Origin: Agrococcus sediminis | GTDB lineage: Bacteria; Actinomycetota; Actinomycetes; Actinomycetales; Microbacteriaceae | NCBI RefSeq assembly: GCF_007923295.1 | Contig: NZ_VOIR01000019.1 | Location: 1-64,000, forward strand | Length of the DNA: 64,000 bases | Direction: 5' to 3' | Shown: piece after piece, positions 8,722 to 16,427 of the stretch | Layout of the letters: each line of letters opens with the position of its first letter | Position numbering within the stretch: the first letter of the stretch is position 1 | The notes under the pieces: generated by a model | The model's input: only the letters and a program-made list of their open reading frames with translations | The model's database searches: none | Told to the model about the DNA's origin: nothing | Program-made: the position numbers and the translations under genes

Positions 8722-8727
8722 ATCCTA
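8722..8727 (-). promoter_or_regulatory. Likely -10 box of yajQ (TAGGAT), leaderless geometry
   Basis: On the minus strand TAGGAT stands 6 nt before the yajQ ATG. Confidence 0.5.
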
Positions 8728-8795
8728 GGCGTCCCCGCCCCTCCGCCCCATCCCTCGCCGAGCGGCGCCGCTCGGGAGAGGCCGCGGGGAACGAC

Positions 8796-8822
8796 GAAGC
8801 CCCGCCTCGAGGGCGGGGCTTC
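8796..8822 (-). terminator. GC-rich hairpin, probably the original tRNA-Tyr terminator
   Basis: An 11-bp perfect stem (gaagccccgcc with its complement) surrounds a 5-nt loop. It lies just beyond the first copy of the tRNA-Tyr 3' end sequence. Before the IS remnant inserted, it would have stood directly after the tRNA gene. There is only a weak T stretch after it on the minus strand. Confidence 0.6.
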
Positions 8823-8825
8823 CGG

Positions 8826-8840
8826 ATGTGGCGAGTGAGG
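8826..8840. repeat. 15-bp direct repeat, copy 1 (target-site duplication)
   Basis: The sequence atgtggcgagtgagg is identical to 9228-9242 and abuts the left terminus of the IS remnant. It reproduces the 3' acceptor strand of tRNA-Tyr. Confidence 0.85.
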
Positions 8841-8884
8841 TGTGCTGGTTCACGACATCGTTCACATCTGAGTCGGGACATCGT

Positions 8885-8986
8885 TCACATCGACGATGAG
8901 GCGTGTCGAAGTCGCGCCTCCTGCACGAGCCGCATGGCCCGCTCCCGCAACTCCTGCGGGTACTTCTTTGGTGCTGGCATGGCCAT
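8885..8986 (-). pseudogene. Fragment of an IS3-type OrfA transposase N-terminus
   Basis: On the minus strand, 33 codons read MAMPAPKKYPQELRERAMRL and a few more residues before a TGA inside the left terminal repeat. The first 24 or so residues match the start of IS3-family OrfA proteins (the KYPxELRERA segment). The rest of the helix-turn-helix and everything downstream is missing. It reads outward into the terminal repeat, opposite to the normal layout, so it came from a second element or a rearrangement. Confidence 0.65.
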
Positions 8987-9019
8987 CATCCTCTCGGGGA
9001 ATCAGACCCTCCACCAGAA

Positions 9020-9190
9020 CCGGGGCGATTCACCGTGCTCATCCTCGCCGACCGGCACACGGTCACGGTCACCGACAGCCACACCGGCGAAGTCCTCGCC
9101 ACCCACACCGTCGACCCGGACCGGCTCTACTGGCGCAACCAACAGAGAAGCCCCGGCCGATGGCCGGGGCTTCCCCAACAACAACGATGA
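9020..9190 (+). pseudogene. Fragment of an IS481-type transposase C-terminus
   Basis: The plus strand reads PGRFTVLILADRHTVTVTDS, then HTGEVLATHTVDPDRLYW and a short tail to a stop at 9188-9190. The pattern of a short beta-strand, then HTGE, then a DPxRxY-like segment resembles the extreme C-terminus of IS481-family transposases. It ends close to the right terminal repeat, as a native transposase gene would. No start codon or catalytic residues remain. Confidence 0.55.
9147..9173. other. Perfect 12-bp hairpin inside the IS remnant
   Basis: The arm gaagccccggcc and its complement surround a 3-nt loop. It resembles the hairpin at 8796-8822 in its outer arms (gaagcccc/ggggcttc). It could terminate transcription from tRNA-Tyr before the rest of the remnant is read. 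Confidence 0.6.
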
Positions 9191-9227
9191 CGCGGAACAT
9201 CTATCAACGATGTCCCGCGTCATCACA

Positions 9228-9242
9228 ATGTGGCGAGTGAGG
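9228..9242. repeat. 15-bp direct repeat, copy 2 (within tRNA-Tyr 3' end)
   Basis: Identical to 8826-8840. Most of it belongs to the intact tRNA-Tyr gene, so the insertion regenerated the tRNA end. Confidence 0.85.
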
Positions 9243-9312
9243 GATTCGAACCCCCGAAGTCGATGACAGCTGATTTACAGTCAGATCCCTTTGGCCGCTT
9301 GGGTAACTCGCC
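9231..9312 (-). tRNA. trnY: tRNA-Tyr (GTA anticodon)
   Basis: Read on the minus strand, the 82-nt gene begins GGCGAGTTACCCAAGCGGCC. The anticodon loop is CTGTAAA with GTA, and the T-arm has GGTTCGAATCC. The long variable arm expected of bacterial tRNA-Tyr is present. The acceptor strands GGCGAGT and ACTCGCC pair, with discriminator A. CCA is not encoded. Its last bases form one copy of the 15-bp repeat flanking the IS remnant. Confidence 0.96.
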
Positions 9313-9391
9313 GAGGCCGTGCAGGCCGTCGTCAAGGATACATGGCCCACAGGAGCGCCTGCGACCTCCGCGCGACCTCCGTCGCGTTCGG

Positions 9392-9397
9392 TAGGTT
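9392..9397 (+). promoter_or_regulatory. Likely -10 box of the inositol-phosphatase-like gene (TAGGTT)
   Basis: TAGGTT stands 6 nt before the ATG at 9404, giving leaderless geometry. Confidence 0.45.
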
Positions 9398-9403
9398 CGA
9401 GGC

Positions 9404-10207
9404 ATGCGCGAGCTCCACGAACTGAACGTCGGGCTCGCCGTCGAGGCGGCCGAGCTCGCGCGCACGCGCCGGGCCGAGGGCGTCGCGGTGGCCGCGAGCA
9501 AGTCGAGCCTCGTCGACATCGTCACCGAGGCCGACCGCGAGGTCGAGCGGCTCGTGGTCGACCGCATCCGCACCGCGCGCCCCGACGACGGCATCCTCGG
9601 CGAGGAGGGCACGAGCGTCGCGGGCACGTCGGGCCTCACGTGGGTCATCGACCCGATCGACGGCACCGTCAACTACTTCTACGACATCCCCGCGTACGCG
9701 GTCTCGATCGCGCTCGTCGAGGGCGAGCCCGACCCGACCACCTGGCGCGCCGTCTCCGCCGCCGTCGTCAACGCCGCGACGGGCGAGCGCTACGAGGCGC
9801 TCCGCGGCGGCGGCGCCCGCCGCGACGGCCGCGAGATCCGGGTGGCGGATGCGGTGCCCGCCGAGGTCGCGCTCGTCGCGACCGGCTTCGGTTACGACGC
9901 GGGCCGCCGGCAGCGGCAGGCGGCCGTCGTGCAGCGCCTGATCGGCTCGGTGCGCGACATCCGCCGGGGAGGCTCGGCCTCGCTCGACCTGGCCTGGGTG
10001 GCCAGCGGGAGGCTGAACGCCTACTACGAGATCGGGCTGCAGCCGTGGGACATGGCGGCCGGCGCCCTGCTCGTCGAAGAGGCCGGCGGAGTCGTGCGCG
10101 GATGGCAGGGGGCGCCGGCGAGCACCGCGTTCCTGTTGGCGGGACACGCTCAGGTCGCCGACGAGCTGGCCGTGCTGCTCGCAGACATGCGCCCCGACGA
10201 GATGTGA
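9404..10207 (+). CDS. Inositol monophosphatase family protein
   Basis: Mg-dependent phosphatase of 267 residues in the IMPase/SuhB superfamily. The metal-binding motifs are in order: DIVTEADREVE with its Asp near residue 45, the EE of ILGEEG near 67, and WVIDPIDGTVNYFY near 82-95, which carries the key Asp pair. LQPWDMAAGALLVEEAGG near 220 is the C-terminal signature. Members dephosphorylate inositol, histidinol or sugar phosphates; actinobacteria have several paralogues, so the substrate is open. It is likely a single-gene transcript. Confidence 0.88.
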   Translation: MRELHELNVGLAVEAAELARTRRAEGVAVAASKSSLVDIVTEADREVERLVVDRIRTARPDDGILGEEGTSVAGTSGLTWVIDPIDGTVNYFYDIPAYAVSIALVEGEPDPTTWRAVSAAVVNAATGERYEALRGGGARRDGREIRVADAVPAEVALVATGFGYDAGRRQRQAAVVQRLIGSVRDIRRGGSASLDLAWVASGRLNAYYEIGLQPWDMAAGALLVEEAGGVVRGWQGAPASTAFLLAGHAQVADELAVLLADMRPDEM

Positions 10208-10401
10208 CGATCGGACACGCCCTTGTCTCGCCGTTATCGATCCGTTACATTTGGTGGTCGGAGCGTGCGACGAGAGCATTCCCAGCGTGCCTTTGCACCT
10301 GACGTCCGGTTCATGCCACGATCGGTGACGGCAGGGCTGCCATTCCGCTGGATCCAGCGCTTCGCGAACCCTGTGACCACGACCTCTAGGACGGCCCCCG
10401 C

Positions 10402-11589
10402 GTGACCAACCCCACCCGACGAGCACTCCGCTCGTCTGCTGAGGACGTCAGGCGACCCGCCGAGCAGGGGCTCACCCGACGCCAGCTGCGCGAGCAGCAG
10501 CGCGCGGCCGAGTCGATCGCGCTCACCGCGAGCGAGGCGCGCGCCGCCGAGCGCGTCATGGTCGTCGAAGGCTCCGCTCCGCTCTACACGACCCGTCGCG
10601 CCATGCGCGAGGCGGCCACGCGCGTCGCCCACGAGCTGCCCGTGCAGATCGCCGAGCCGACCTTCACCGAGCCGCTCATCACCGTCGACGCCCCGTCGCT
10701 CGGCAACGGCGGCGACCAGGTGCCGGGCGTGCGCCAGCCGCGCGCGCTCGCACCCCGCGTCGTGCGGCAGACCGTCGCGATCGCGCCGCCGCCGCGCCGC
10801 ACCTCGAGCCTGCGCGGCATCGCGCGGAAGATCACCGCCGGCGGCGCGCTCTTGTTCATTGGCTCGCTGGTCGTCGTGACCTCGCTGCCCGCGCAGGCGG
10901 TGCAATCCCCGGAGGAGCTCTCGGCTGAGATCGCTCAGATCGACGCTGGGCAGCAGACGCTGGCGGGCAACGAAGCGGACTCCACGTCGTACTTCTCGCG
11001 AGACGACATCGTCGTCACTGACGAGATTGCCGAGGCGCGTATGTCGGCGGGTGAGCTTGCGGCATTCCAGGCCGTCGCCGATGCAGAGCCGACGGGCGCG
11101 TCCTACGGCGGCGACCCAGCTTTCCCACGTACGTGGAGCATGCTGCAGACCAGCGTGGCTCAGTCGCCATTCCCCTCGTTGGCTCAGCTTCCCGTGTCGA
11201 GCGGCTTCGGCAACCGTCCCGGCGGATTCCATGGGGGGACTGACATCCCCCTACCGCTGGGAACGGAGATCCGCCCGATCGCGAACGGCGTGGTATCAGC
11301 CGTATGGCAGGGCAACAACCCTGGTGGCGGGGGCTACGTCGTCTTCATCGACCACAACATCGACGGCCAGTTCGTGCAGTCCTGGTACGCGCACATGCTG
11401 CCCGGCTCGATCCAGGTCGAGGTCGGCCAGGTCGTCGACATCACGACCGTCGTCGGCCAGGTCGGCAGCTCCGGGCGCTCGACGGGCCCGCACCTGCACC
11501 TCGAGCTGAAGAACAGGGAGTACGTTTCGTTCGATCCGATGCTCTGGTTGCAGACGCGCGAGATGGACCTCGAGTACCGCGGCTACTGA
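10402..11589 (+). CDS. M23-family murein peptidase with N-terminal membrane anchor
   Basis: A 395-residue cell-wall peptidase of the LytM/peptidase M23 family. Residues 1-145 are a charged, Arg-rich cytoplasmic or linker part. A hydrophobic segment at about 147-168 (AGGALLFIGSLVVVTSLPAQA) acts as anchor or late signal peptide. The C-terminal zinc domain has FHGGTDIPLP near 275, with the H and D ligands, and HLHLEL near 363. It should cut peptidoglycan cross-bridges outside the membrane. The 194-bp upstream gap is AT-richer than its surroundings, with no known riboswitch recognised. Base and codon use from about 10880 to 11330 looks less GC-biased than either side. Confidence 0.88.
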   Translation: MTNPTRRALRSSAEDVRRPAEQGLTRRQLREQQRAAESIALTASEARAAERVMVVEGSAPLYTTRRAMREAATRVAHELPVQIAEPTFTEPLITVDAPSLGNGGDQVPGVRQPRALAPRVVRQTVAIAPPPRRTSSLRGIARKITAGGALLFIGSLVVVTSLPAQAVQSPEELSAEIAQIDAGQQTLAGNEADSTSYFSRDDIVVTDEIAEARMSAGELAAFQAVADAEPTGASYGGDPAFPRTWSMLQTSVAQSPFPSLAQLPVSSGFGNRPGGFHGGTDIPLPLGTEIRPIANGVVSAVWQGNNPGGGGYVVFIDHNIDGQFVQSWYAHMLPGSIQVEVGQVVDITTVVGQVGSSGRSTGPHLHLELKNREYVSFDPMLWLQTREMDLEYRGY

Positions 11590-11599
11590 CGCATCCGCG

Positions 11600-11637
11600 C
11601 GACGAAGGGCCCCGCCGAGCGGCGGGGCCCTTCGTCG
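11600..11637. terminator. Bidirectional hairpin terminator
   Basis: The arm cgacgaagggccccgcc pairs perfectly with ggcggggcccttcgtcg over 17 bp around a 4-nt loop. It sits between two convergent genes and can serve both. Confidence 0.88.
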
Positions 11638-11648
11638 TCGCCGGCGCG

Positions 11649-13295
11649 TCAGCCGGTGCGCACCCACACGACGTCGTCGGCCGAGAGCGAGGCGGAGTCG
11701 AGCGGCGACGACGACAGCAGGATCTCGCCGCGCGGCACGTCGACGGCGTCGTGCCCGAGGTTCGCCACCACGGTCACCCCTCCGTTCCGGAACGCGAGCG
11801 CGGTCGGGCCCACGTCGAGCCACTCGAGCGCGCCCGAGCCGAGCTGCAGCTCCTGCCGCAGCGCGAGGGCGCGCCGGTACATCTCGAGCGTCGAGCCGGC
11901 GACGCCCTCCTGCGCGTCGCGCGCGAGCTGCGCCCACAGCGGCGGCTGGGGGAGCCACGTCTCGCCCGTGCCGCTGAAGCCGTACGCGGGCGCGTCGGCC
12001 TCCCACGGGATCGGCACGCGGCACCCGTCGCGGCCCCACAGCTCGCCCTGCGTGCGCGCGAACGTCGGGTCCTGCCGCTGGTGCGGCTCGATCGCGGTGA
12101 CCTCGGGCAGCCCGAGCTCCTCGCCCTGGTACAGGTAGGCGCCGCCGGGCAGCGCCAGCATGAGCGCGGTCGCGGCGCGGCCGCGGCGCAGCGAGACGAC
12201 CGGGTCGGCCTTCGACTTCGAGGTCGGGCCGATGCCGGCGCCGTGGGGCGGCGGGGGCACGAGTGCGAGGCGCGTGCGGTGCCGGATCGTGTCGTGGTTC
12301 GAGAGCACCCAGGTGGGCGGGGCCCCGACCTCGCCGAAGGCGCGGATCGAGTCGTCGATCACCTGGCGCAGCAGGGTCGCGTCCCACGGCGTCTCGAGGT
12401 AGACGAAGTTGAAGGCTTGGTGCATCTCGTCGGGGCGCACGAACCGCGCCATCTTCTCGAGCGGGCTCACCCACGCCTCGGCGCACAGCACGCGGTCGCC
12501 CTCGTACTCCTCGAGCACCAGGCGCCAGCGGCGGTAGATCTCGTGCACGTGCTCCTGGCCGAAGAACGGTGAGTCCATCGAGCCGGCGGCGATGAGCTCC
12601 GCGTCGACGTCGGGCAGGCCCTCCGCCTTCGCGTTGCCGTGCGCCACGTCGACGCGGAAGCCGTCGACGCCCCGGTCGAGCCAGAAGCGCAGCACCTCGA
12701 CGAACATGTCGCCGACGACCGGGTTGTCCCAGTCGAAGTCGGGCTGCGAGGTGTCGAACAGGTGCAGGTACCACTGGCCGTCCGGCACGCGCGTCCAGGC
12801 GGGGCCGCCGAAGACGCTCTGCCAGTTGTTGGGCGGCAGCTCGCCCTGCTCGCCCTTGCCGTCGCGGAAGATGTAGCGCGAGCGGGCCTCGCTGCCGGGC
12901 GCCGAGCGGAGCGCCTCCTGGAACCACACGTGCTCGTTCGAGGAGTGGTTGGGCACCAGGTCGACGATCACCCGCAGGCCGAGCCTGTGGGCCGTCTCGA
13001 GCATCCGGTCGAAGTCGTCGAGCGTGCCGAACAGCGGGTCGACGTCCATGTAGTCGGCGACGTCGTAGCCGGCGTCGCGCTGGGGGGAGCGGTAGAAGGG
13101 GCTGAGCCACACGGCGTCGACCCCGAGCTCGGCGACCGCCGGCAGGCGGGACGCGATGCCGGCGAGGTCGCCGACACCGTCGCCGGATGCGTCGGCGAAG
13201 CTGCGCGGGTAGATCTGATAGATGACTGCGGAGCGCCACCACTCGCCGCCGGGGGCGGCCTGGAGCGCTGCGGACTGCGTCTGAGCGTCGGTCAT
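11649..13295 (-). CDS. GH13 alpha-glucosidase (oligo-1,6-glucosidase-like)
   Basis: Cytoplasmic glycoside hydrolase of 548 residues that releases glucose from short alpha-glucans. The start WWRSAVIYQIYPRSFADASG and the barrel motifs mark the GH13 oligoglucosidase group. Catalytic residues are the nucleophile Asp in GFRVDVAH near 213, the acid/base Glu in LCAEAW near 271, and the transition-state Asp in LSNHDT near 333. There is no signal peptide. It is divergent from malE, so the 182-bp gap holds both promoters. Together with malEFG it should take up and break down maltose-type sugars. Isomaltose versus maltose preference is not decided here. Confidence 0.92.
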   Translation of the reverse strand: MTDAQTQSAALQAAPGGEWWRSAVIYQIYPRSFADASGDGVGDLAGIASRLPAVAELGVDAVWLSPFYRSPQRDAGYDVADYMDVDPLFGTLDDFDRMLETAHRLGLRVIVDLVPNHSSNEHVWFQEALRSAPGSEARSRYIFRDGKGEQGELPPNNWQSVFGGPAWTRVPDGQWYLHLFDTSQPDFDWDNPVVGDMFVEVLRFWLDRGVDGFRVDVAHGNAKAEGLPDVDAELIAAGSMDSPFFGQEHVHEIYRRWRLVLEEYEGDRVLCAEAWVSPLEKMARFVRPDEMHQAFNFVYLETPWDATLLRQVIDDSIRAFGEVGAPPTWVLSNHDTIRHRTRLALVPPPPHGAGIGPTSKSKADPVVSLRRGRAATALMLALPGGAYLYQGEELGLPEVTAIEPHQRQDPTFARTQGELWGRDGCRVPIPWEADAPAYGFSGTGETWLPQPPLWAQLARDAQEGVAGSTLEMYRRALALRQELQLGSGALEWLDVGPTALAFRNGGVTVVANLGHDAVDVPRGEILLSSSPLDSASLSADDVVWVRTG

Positions 13296-13302
13296 GGCAC
13301 CA

Positions 13303-13308
13303 AGGCTA
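13303..13308 (-). promoter_or_regulatory. Likely -10 box of the alpha-glucosidase gene (TAGCCT)
   Basis: On the minus strand TAGCCT stands 7 nt before the ATG at 13293-13295. Confidence 0.45.
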
Positions 13309-13477
13309 GGGGAGGGCGCCCTCGGGCTCACCCGGGTGGCGAAGGTCACGACTTGCCAACGATTGCGCCGAGCGCGCCGCCCTCGGCTTGCATGACCGGG
13401 TGACGTCGGCCACGATGAGCCGGGCACTGCCGACGATGGCCGTCGGCGACGGAGCCCCACAAGCGAAAGAAGGCACC

Positions 13478-14740
13478 ATGAAGCACAGCGGCCTCATGAA
13501 GGCGGCCGGGGTCGGAGCGCTCGCGCTCACGCTCGCGGCCTGCGCCGGCGGCGGCACCCCCGCCCCCACGGAGGGCGGCAGCGAGAGCCCGGCGCCCCAG
13601 GGCGGCGGCGAGCTCGTCGTCTGGATGGACGAGAACCGCGCCGCGGCGCTCGAGGGCGTCGTCTCGACGTTCGAGGAGGAGACCGGCACGACCGTCGAGG
13701 TCGTCATCAAGGACTTCGGCACCATCCGCGACGACCTGACGACCCAGGCGCCCTCCGGCGAGGGCCCCGACGTGGTCCTCGGCGCCCACGACTGGATCGG
13801 CAAGCTCGTCCAGAACGGCGTCATCTCCCCGGTCGAGCTCGGCGAGATCGCCGGCGACTTCGAGGAGGTCTCGATCCAGGCCATGACCTACGAGGGCTCC
13901 GTCTACGGCGTGCCCGTCTCGATCGAGAACATCGCGCTCGTGCGCAACACGGCCCTCGCGCCCGAGGCGCCCGCGTCGTGGGACGACCTCGTCGCGACCG
14001 GCCAGGCCGCGGTGGAGTCCGGCGAGGCGGAGTTCCCGCTGCTCGTCGGCATCGACCCGAACAACGCCGACCCGTACCACCTGTACCCGATGCAGGCGTC
14101 GTTCGGCGGCCCCGTCTTCGGCATCAACGAGGACGGCTCGTACAACGCCGACGACCTGCAGCTCGGCAACGAGGGCAACGTCGCGTTCGCGACCGCGCTC
14201 GGCGAGTGGGGCGCGCAGGGCATCATCAACCCGAACATCTCGCAGGACATCGCCAAGGAGCAGTTCGCGAACGGCGCCTCGCCGTACACGATCACCGGTC
14301 CGTGGAACCTCAGCACCTTCCAGGACGCGGGCATCGAGTACGCGGTGAGCGAGATCCCCTCGGCCGGCGGGCAGCCCGCCACGCCGTTCGTCGGCGTGCA
14401 GGGCTTCATGGTCTCGGCCTACGCCAACAACCCGATCGTCGCGGCGCAGTTCATCACCGAGTACGTCGCCGGCGAGGAGGCCCAGACGGCCATCTTCGAG
14501 TCGGGCCAGCGCGCCCCCGCGCTGTCGTCGGCCTTCGAGGCCGCGCAGTCGAACGAGGACGTCGCAGCGTTCGGCGCCGTCGGCGCCGAGGGCGTCCCGA
14601 TGCCGAACATCCCCGAGATGGACGCGCTGTGGGCCGACTGGGGCACCACCGAGGCGCAGATCATCGCGCAGCAGGGCGGCGACCCCGCCGCGCTGTGGAC
14701 CGCGATGGCGGAGAAGATCCAGGGCAGCCTGGAGGGCTGA
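13478..14740 (+). CDS. malE: Maltose/maltodextrin ABC transporter binding lipoprotein
   Basis: Extracellular solute-binding protein of 420 residues. The N-terminus is a lipoprotein signal: basic MKHSG, a hydrophobic core, then LTLAAC with the lipidated Cys near residue 22. A Gly/Pro/Ser linker follows. GELVVWMDENRAAALEGVVS, the DVVLGAHDWIG block and ITGPWNLS are typical of MalE-like family 1 proteins. The start ATG follows a GAAAGAAGG ribosome binding site. It heads the malEFG operon and is followed by a strong hairpin at 14752-14782 before malF. Maltodextrin is inferred from the GH13 neighbours; other oligosaccharides are possible. Confidence 0.9.
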   Translation: MKHSGLMKAAGVGALALTLAACAGGGTPAPTEGGSESPAPQGGGELVVWMDENRAAALEGVVSTFEEETGTTVEVVIKDFGTIRDDLTTQAPSGEGPDVVLGAHDWIGKLVQNGVISPVELGEIAGDFEEVSIQAMTYEGSVYGVPVSIENIALVRNTALAPEAPASWDDLVATGQAAVESGEAEFPLLVGIDPNNADPYHLYPMQASFGGPVFGINEDGSYNADDLQLGNEGNVAFATALGEWGAQGIINPNISQDIAKEQFANGASPYTITGPWNLSTFQDAGIEYAVSEIPSAGGQPATPFVGVQGFMVSAYANNPIVAAQFITEYVAGEEAQTAIFESGQRAPALSSAFEAAQSNEDVAAFGAVGAEGVPMPNIPEMDALWADWGTTEAQIIAQQGGDPAALWTAMAEKIQGSLEG

Positions 14741-14751
14741 TCCCCTCATGG

Positions 14752-14782
14752 CGGCGGCCGGCCCTGCTGGGGCCGGCCGCCG
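14752..14782 (+). other. Intercistronic hairpin after malE
   Basis: The 13-bp perfect stem cggcggccggccc/gggccggccgccg surrounds a 5-nt loop, 11 bp after the malE stop. It lacks a T-run, so it more likely stabilises the malE message or dampens readthrough than fully terminates. Confidence 0.75.
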
Positions 14783-14828
14783 TCCCATCCCATCGGCCGC
14801 GCCCATCCGGGGCGCAGAGGAGATCCGT

Positions 14829-16427
14829 GTGACGACGAAGTCCGCCCCGAAGGCGCCCGCGAAGGCCCCGAAGCGGGGCATCCACCACCAGCCGCCGAGC
14901 ATGCGCGTGCTCGCCGTGAAGATCGTGCTGCTCTCGCTCGTCGACGCCGTCGCCGTGTTCGCGATGTCGGCGCTCTTCTTCAAGGGCGACTACGCGGTCG
15001 CCGGCATCGTGCTCATCGTCACGCTGCTGGTCAACTGGATCTACCTCAGCCCGGGCCTGCTGCCCGCGAAGTACCTCACGCCGGGCCTCATCTTCCTCGG
15101 CATCTTCCAGATCTTCGTGATCGTCTACTCGATGATCATCGCCTTCACGAACTACGGCGACGGCCACAACTCCACCAAGGAGGACGCCGTCGCATCGATC
15201 GTGCTGCAGAACACGCAGCGAGTGGAGGGCTCGCCCGCCTACCGCGTCACCGTCGTCGACGGCCTGGGCGGACTCGGCCTGCTCGCGACCTCCCCCGAGG
15301 GCGAGGTGCTCGTCGGCACCCAGGAGGAGCCGCTCGAGCCCGTCGACCCGGGCGCCGTCACGCTCGAGGGCGAGCGCGCCGTCGCCGTCGAGGGCTGGAC
15401 GAGCCTCGCCATGCAGGACATCCTGCAGCGCCAGCAGGAGATCGCCGCGCTGCAGGTGCCGCTCTCCGACGACCTCGCCGACGGCTTCCTGCGCACCACC
15501 GACGCGGTGAACGCCTACGTCTTCGAGTCGACCTTCGTCTACGACGAGGCCGCCGGCACCATGACCGACACGCTCACCGGCACGGTCTACGAGGATCGGG
15601 GCAACGGCGCCTTCGAGTCCGCCGACGGCCAGCAGCTCGGCACCGGCTGGCAGATCTTCGTCGGCGGCCAGAACTTCCTCTACCCGTTCGAGAACCCCCG
15701 CTACGGCGGTGCGCTGCTGTCGGTGATGGCCTGGACGTTCGCGTTCGCGATCCTGTCGGTCGGCATCTCGTTCTTCCTCGGCCTCTTCCTCGCGATCGCG
15801 CTCAACGACCCGCGCATGAGGTCGAAGCAGGTCTACCGGGTGCTGTCGATCCTCCCGTACGCGTTCCCGTCGTTCCTCGGCGCGCTCGTGTGGCTGGGCC
15901 TGCTCAACACCGAGTTCGGCTTCGTCAACAACGCCATCTTCGGCTCCGCCGACATCCCGTGGCTCACCGATCCGTGGCTCGCGAAGGTCTCGATGATCGT
16001 CGTGAACGTCTGGCTCGGCTTCCCCTACATGTTCCTCATCTGCCTCGGCGCGCTGCAGTCGATCCCGGAGGAGCTCACCGAGGCGGCCGCGGTCGACGGC
16101 GCGACGGGCTGGCAGGTGTTCGGCCGCATCAAGTTCCCGCTGCTGCTCGTCTCGACGGCGCCGCTGCTGATCTCGTCGTTCGCGTTCAACTTCAACAACT
16201 TCAACACCATCTACATGCTCACGCGCGGCGGCCCGCGCATGCAGGGCATCGAGGAGAACGTCGGGCACACCGACCTGCTCATCACCCTCGTCTACAAGAC
16301 CGCGTTCGAGGGCGGCACCCGCGACTACGGCCTCGCGGCCGCGCTCTCGATCATCATCTTCATCGTCGTCGCGACCGTCTCCGCGATCGCGTTCCGTCGC
16401 ACCAAGGCGCTGGAGGATCTCAACTGA
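14829..16427 (+). CDS. malF: Maltose-type ABC transporter permease MalF
   Basis: Inner-membrane permease of 532 residues. Three hydrophobic segments between about 30 and 110 are followed by a large extracytoplasmic domain (about 115-290), the long second periplasmic loop characteristic of MalF. The permease core follows, with the EAA motif EELTEAAAVDGATGWQVFGR that contacts the ATPase. The GTG at 14829 is preceded by GAGGAGATCC; an ATG at 14748 would begin next to the hairpin and is rejected. The stop overlaps the malG ATG by one base. No MalK-type ATPase is encoded in the window. Confidence 0.9.
   Translation: MTTKSAPKAPAKAPKRGIHHQPPSMRVLAVKIVLLSLVDAVAVFAMSALFFKGDYAVAGIVLIVTLLVNWIYLSPGLLPAKYLTPGLIFLGIFQIFVIVYSMIIAFTNYGDGHNSTKEDAVASIVLQNTQRVEGSPAYRVTVVDGLGGLGLLATSPEGEVLVGTQEEPLEPVDPGAVTLEGERAVAVEGWTSLAMQDILQRQQEIAALQVPLSDDLADGFLRTTDAVNAYVFESTFVYDEAAGTMTDTLTGTVYEDRGNGAFESADGQQLGTGWQIFVGGQNFLYPFENPRYGGALLSVMAWTFAFAILSVGISFFLGLFLAIALNDPRMRSKQVYRVLSILPYAFPSFLGALVWLGLLNTEFGFVNNAIFGSADIPWLTDPWLAKVSMIVVNVWLGFPYMFLICLGALQSIPEELTEAAAVDGATGWQVFGRIKFPLLLVSTAPLLISSFAFNFNNFNTIYMLTRGGPRMQGIEENVGHTDLLITLVYKTAFEGGTRDYGLAAALSIIIFIVVATVSAIAFRRTKALEDLN

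Larger units (their letters stand above)
8841..9227. mobile_element. Decayed IS481-like element, internally scrambled
   Basis: This 387-bp stretch has matched terminal inverted repeats. The left end starts TGTGCTGGTTCACGACATCG and the right end, read inward, starts TGTGATGACGCGGGACATCG. Both share TGTG, GACATCGTT and further spaced matches. The sequence gacatcgttcacatc is also repeated in tandem at 8854-8868 and 8877-8891, as seen in IS481 ends. A 15-bp direct repeat flanks it exactly. Inside are only two transposase scraps in opposite orientations, so it cannot move by itself. Nothing else coding is visible between yajQ and tRNA-Tyr. Confidence 0.8.

Noticed and set aside
8826-9242. attL/attR of an integrative element in tRNA-Tyr
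   Set aside because: The repeats abut matched TGTG/CACA inverted termini and enclose only transposase scraps, so a target-site duplication explains them better.
10208-10401. A c-di-AMP (ydaO-type) riboswitch before the M23 peptidase gene
   Set aside because: Such riboswitches precede cell-wall hydrolase genes in actinobacteria, but the conserved cores were not found here.
13353-13367. ttgccaacgattgcg as a LacI-family operator between the GH13 gene and malE
   Set aside because: Only 8 of 12 central positions are symmetric, and no local LacI gene exists; too weak to annotate.
14748-14828. An earlier ATG start for malF
   Set aside because: It would place the start beside the malE hairpin and add an unrelated stretch; the GTG at 14829 has a good GAGGAGA site.
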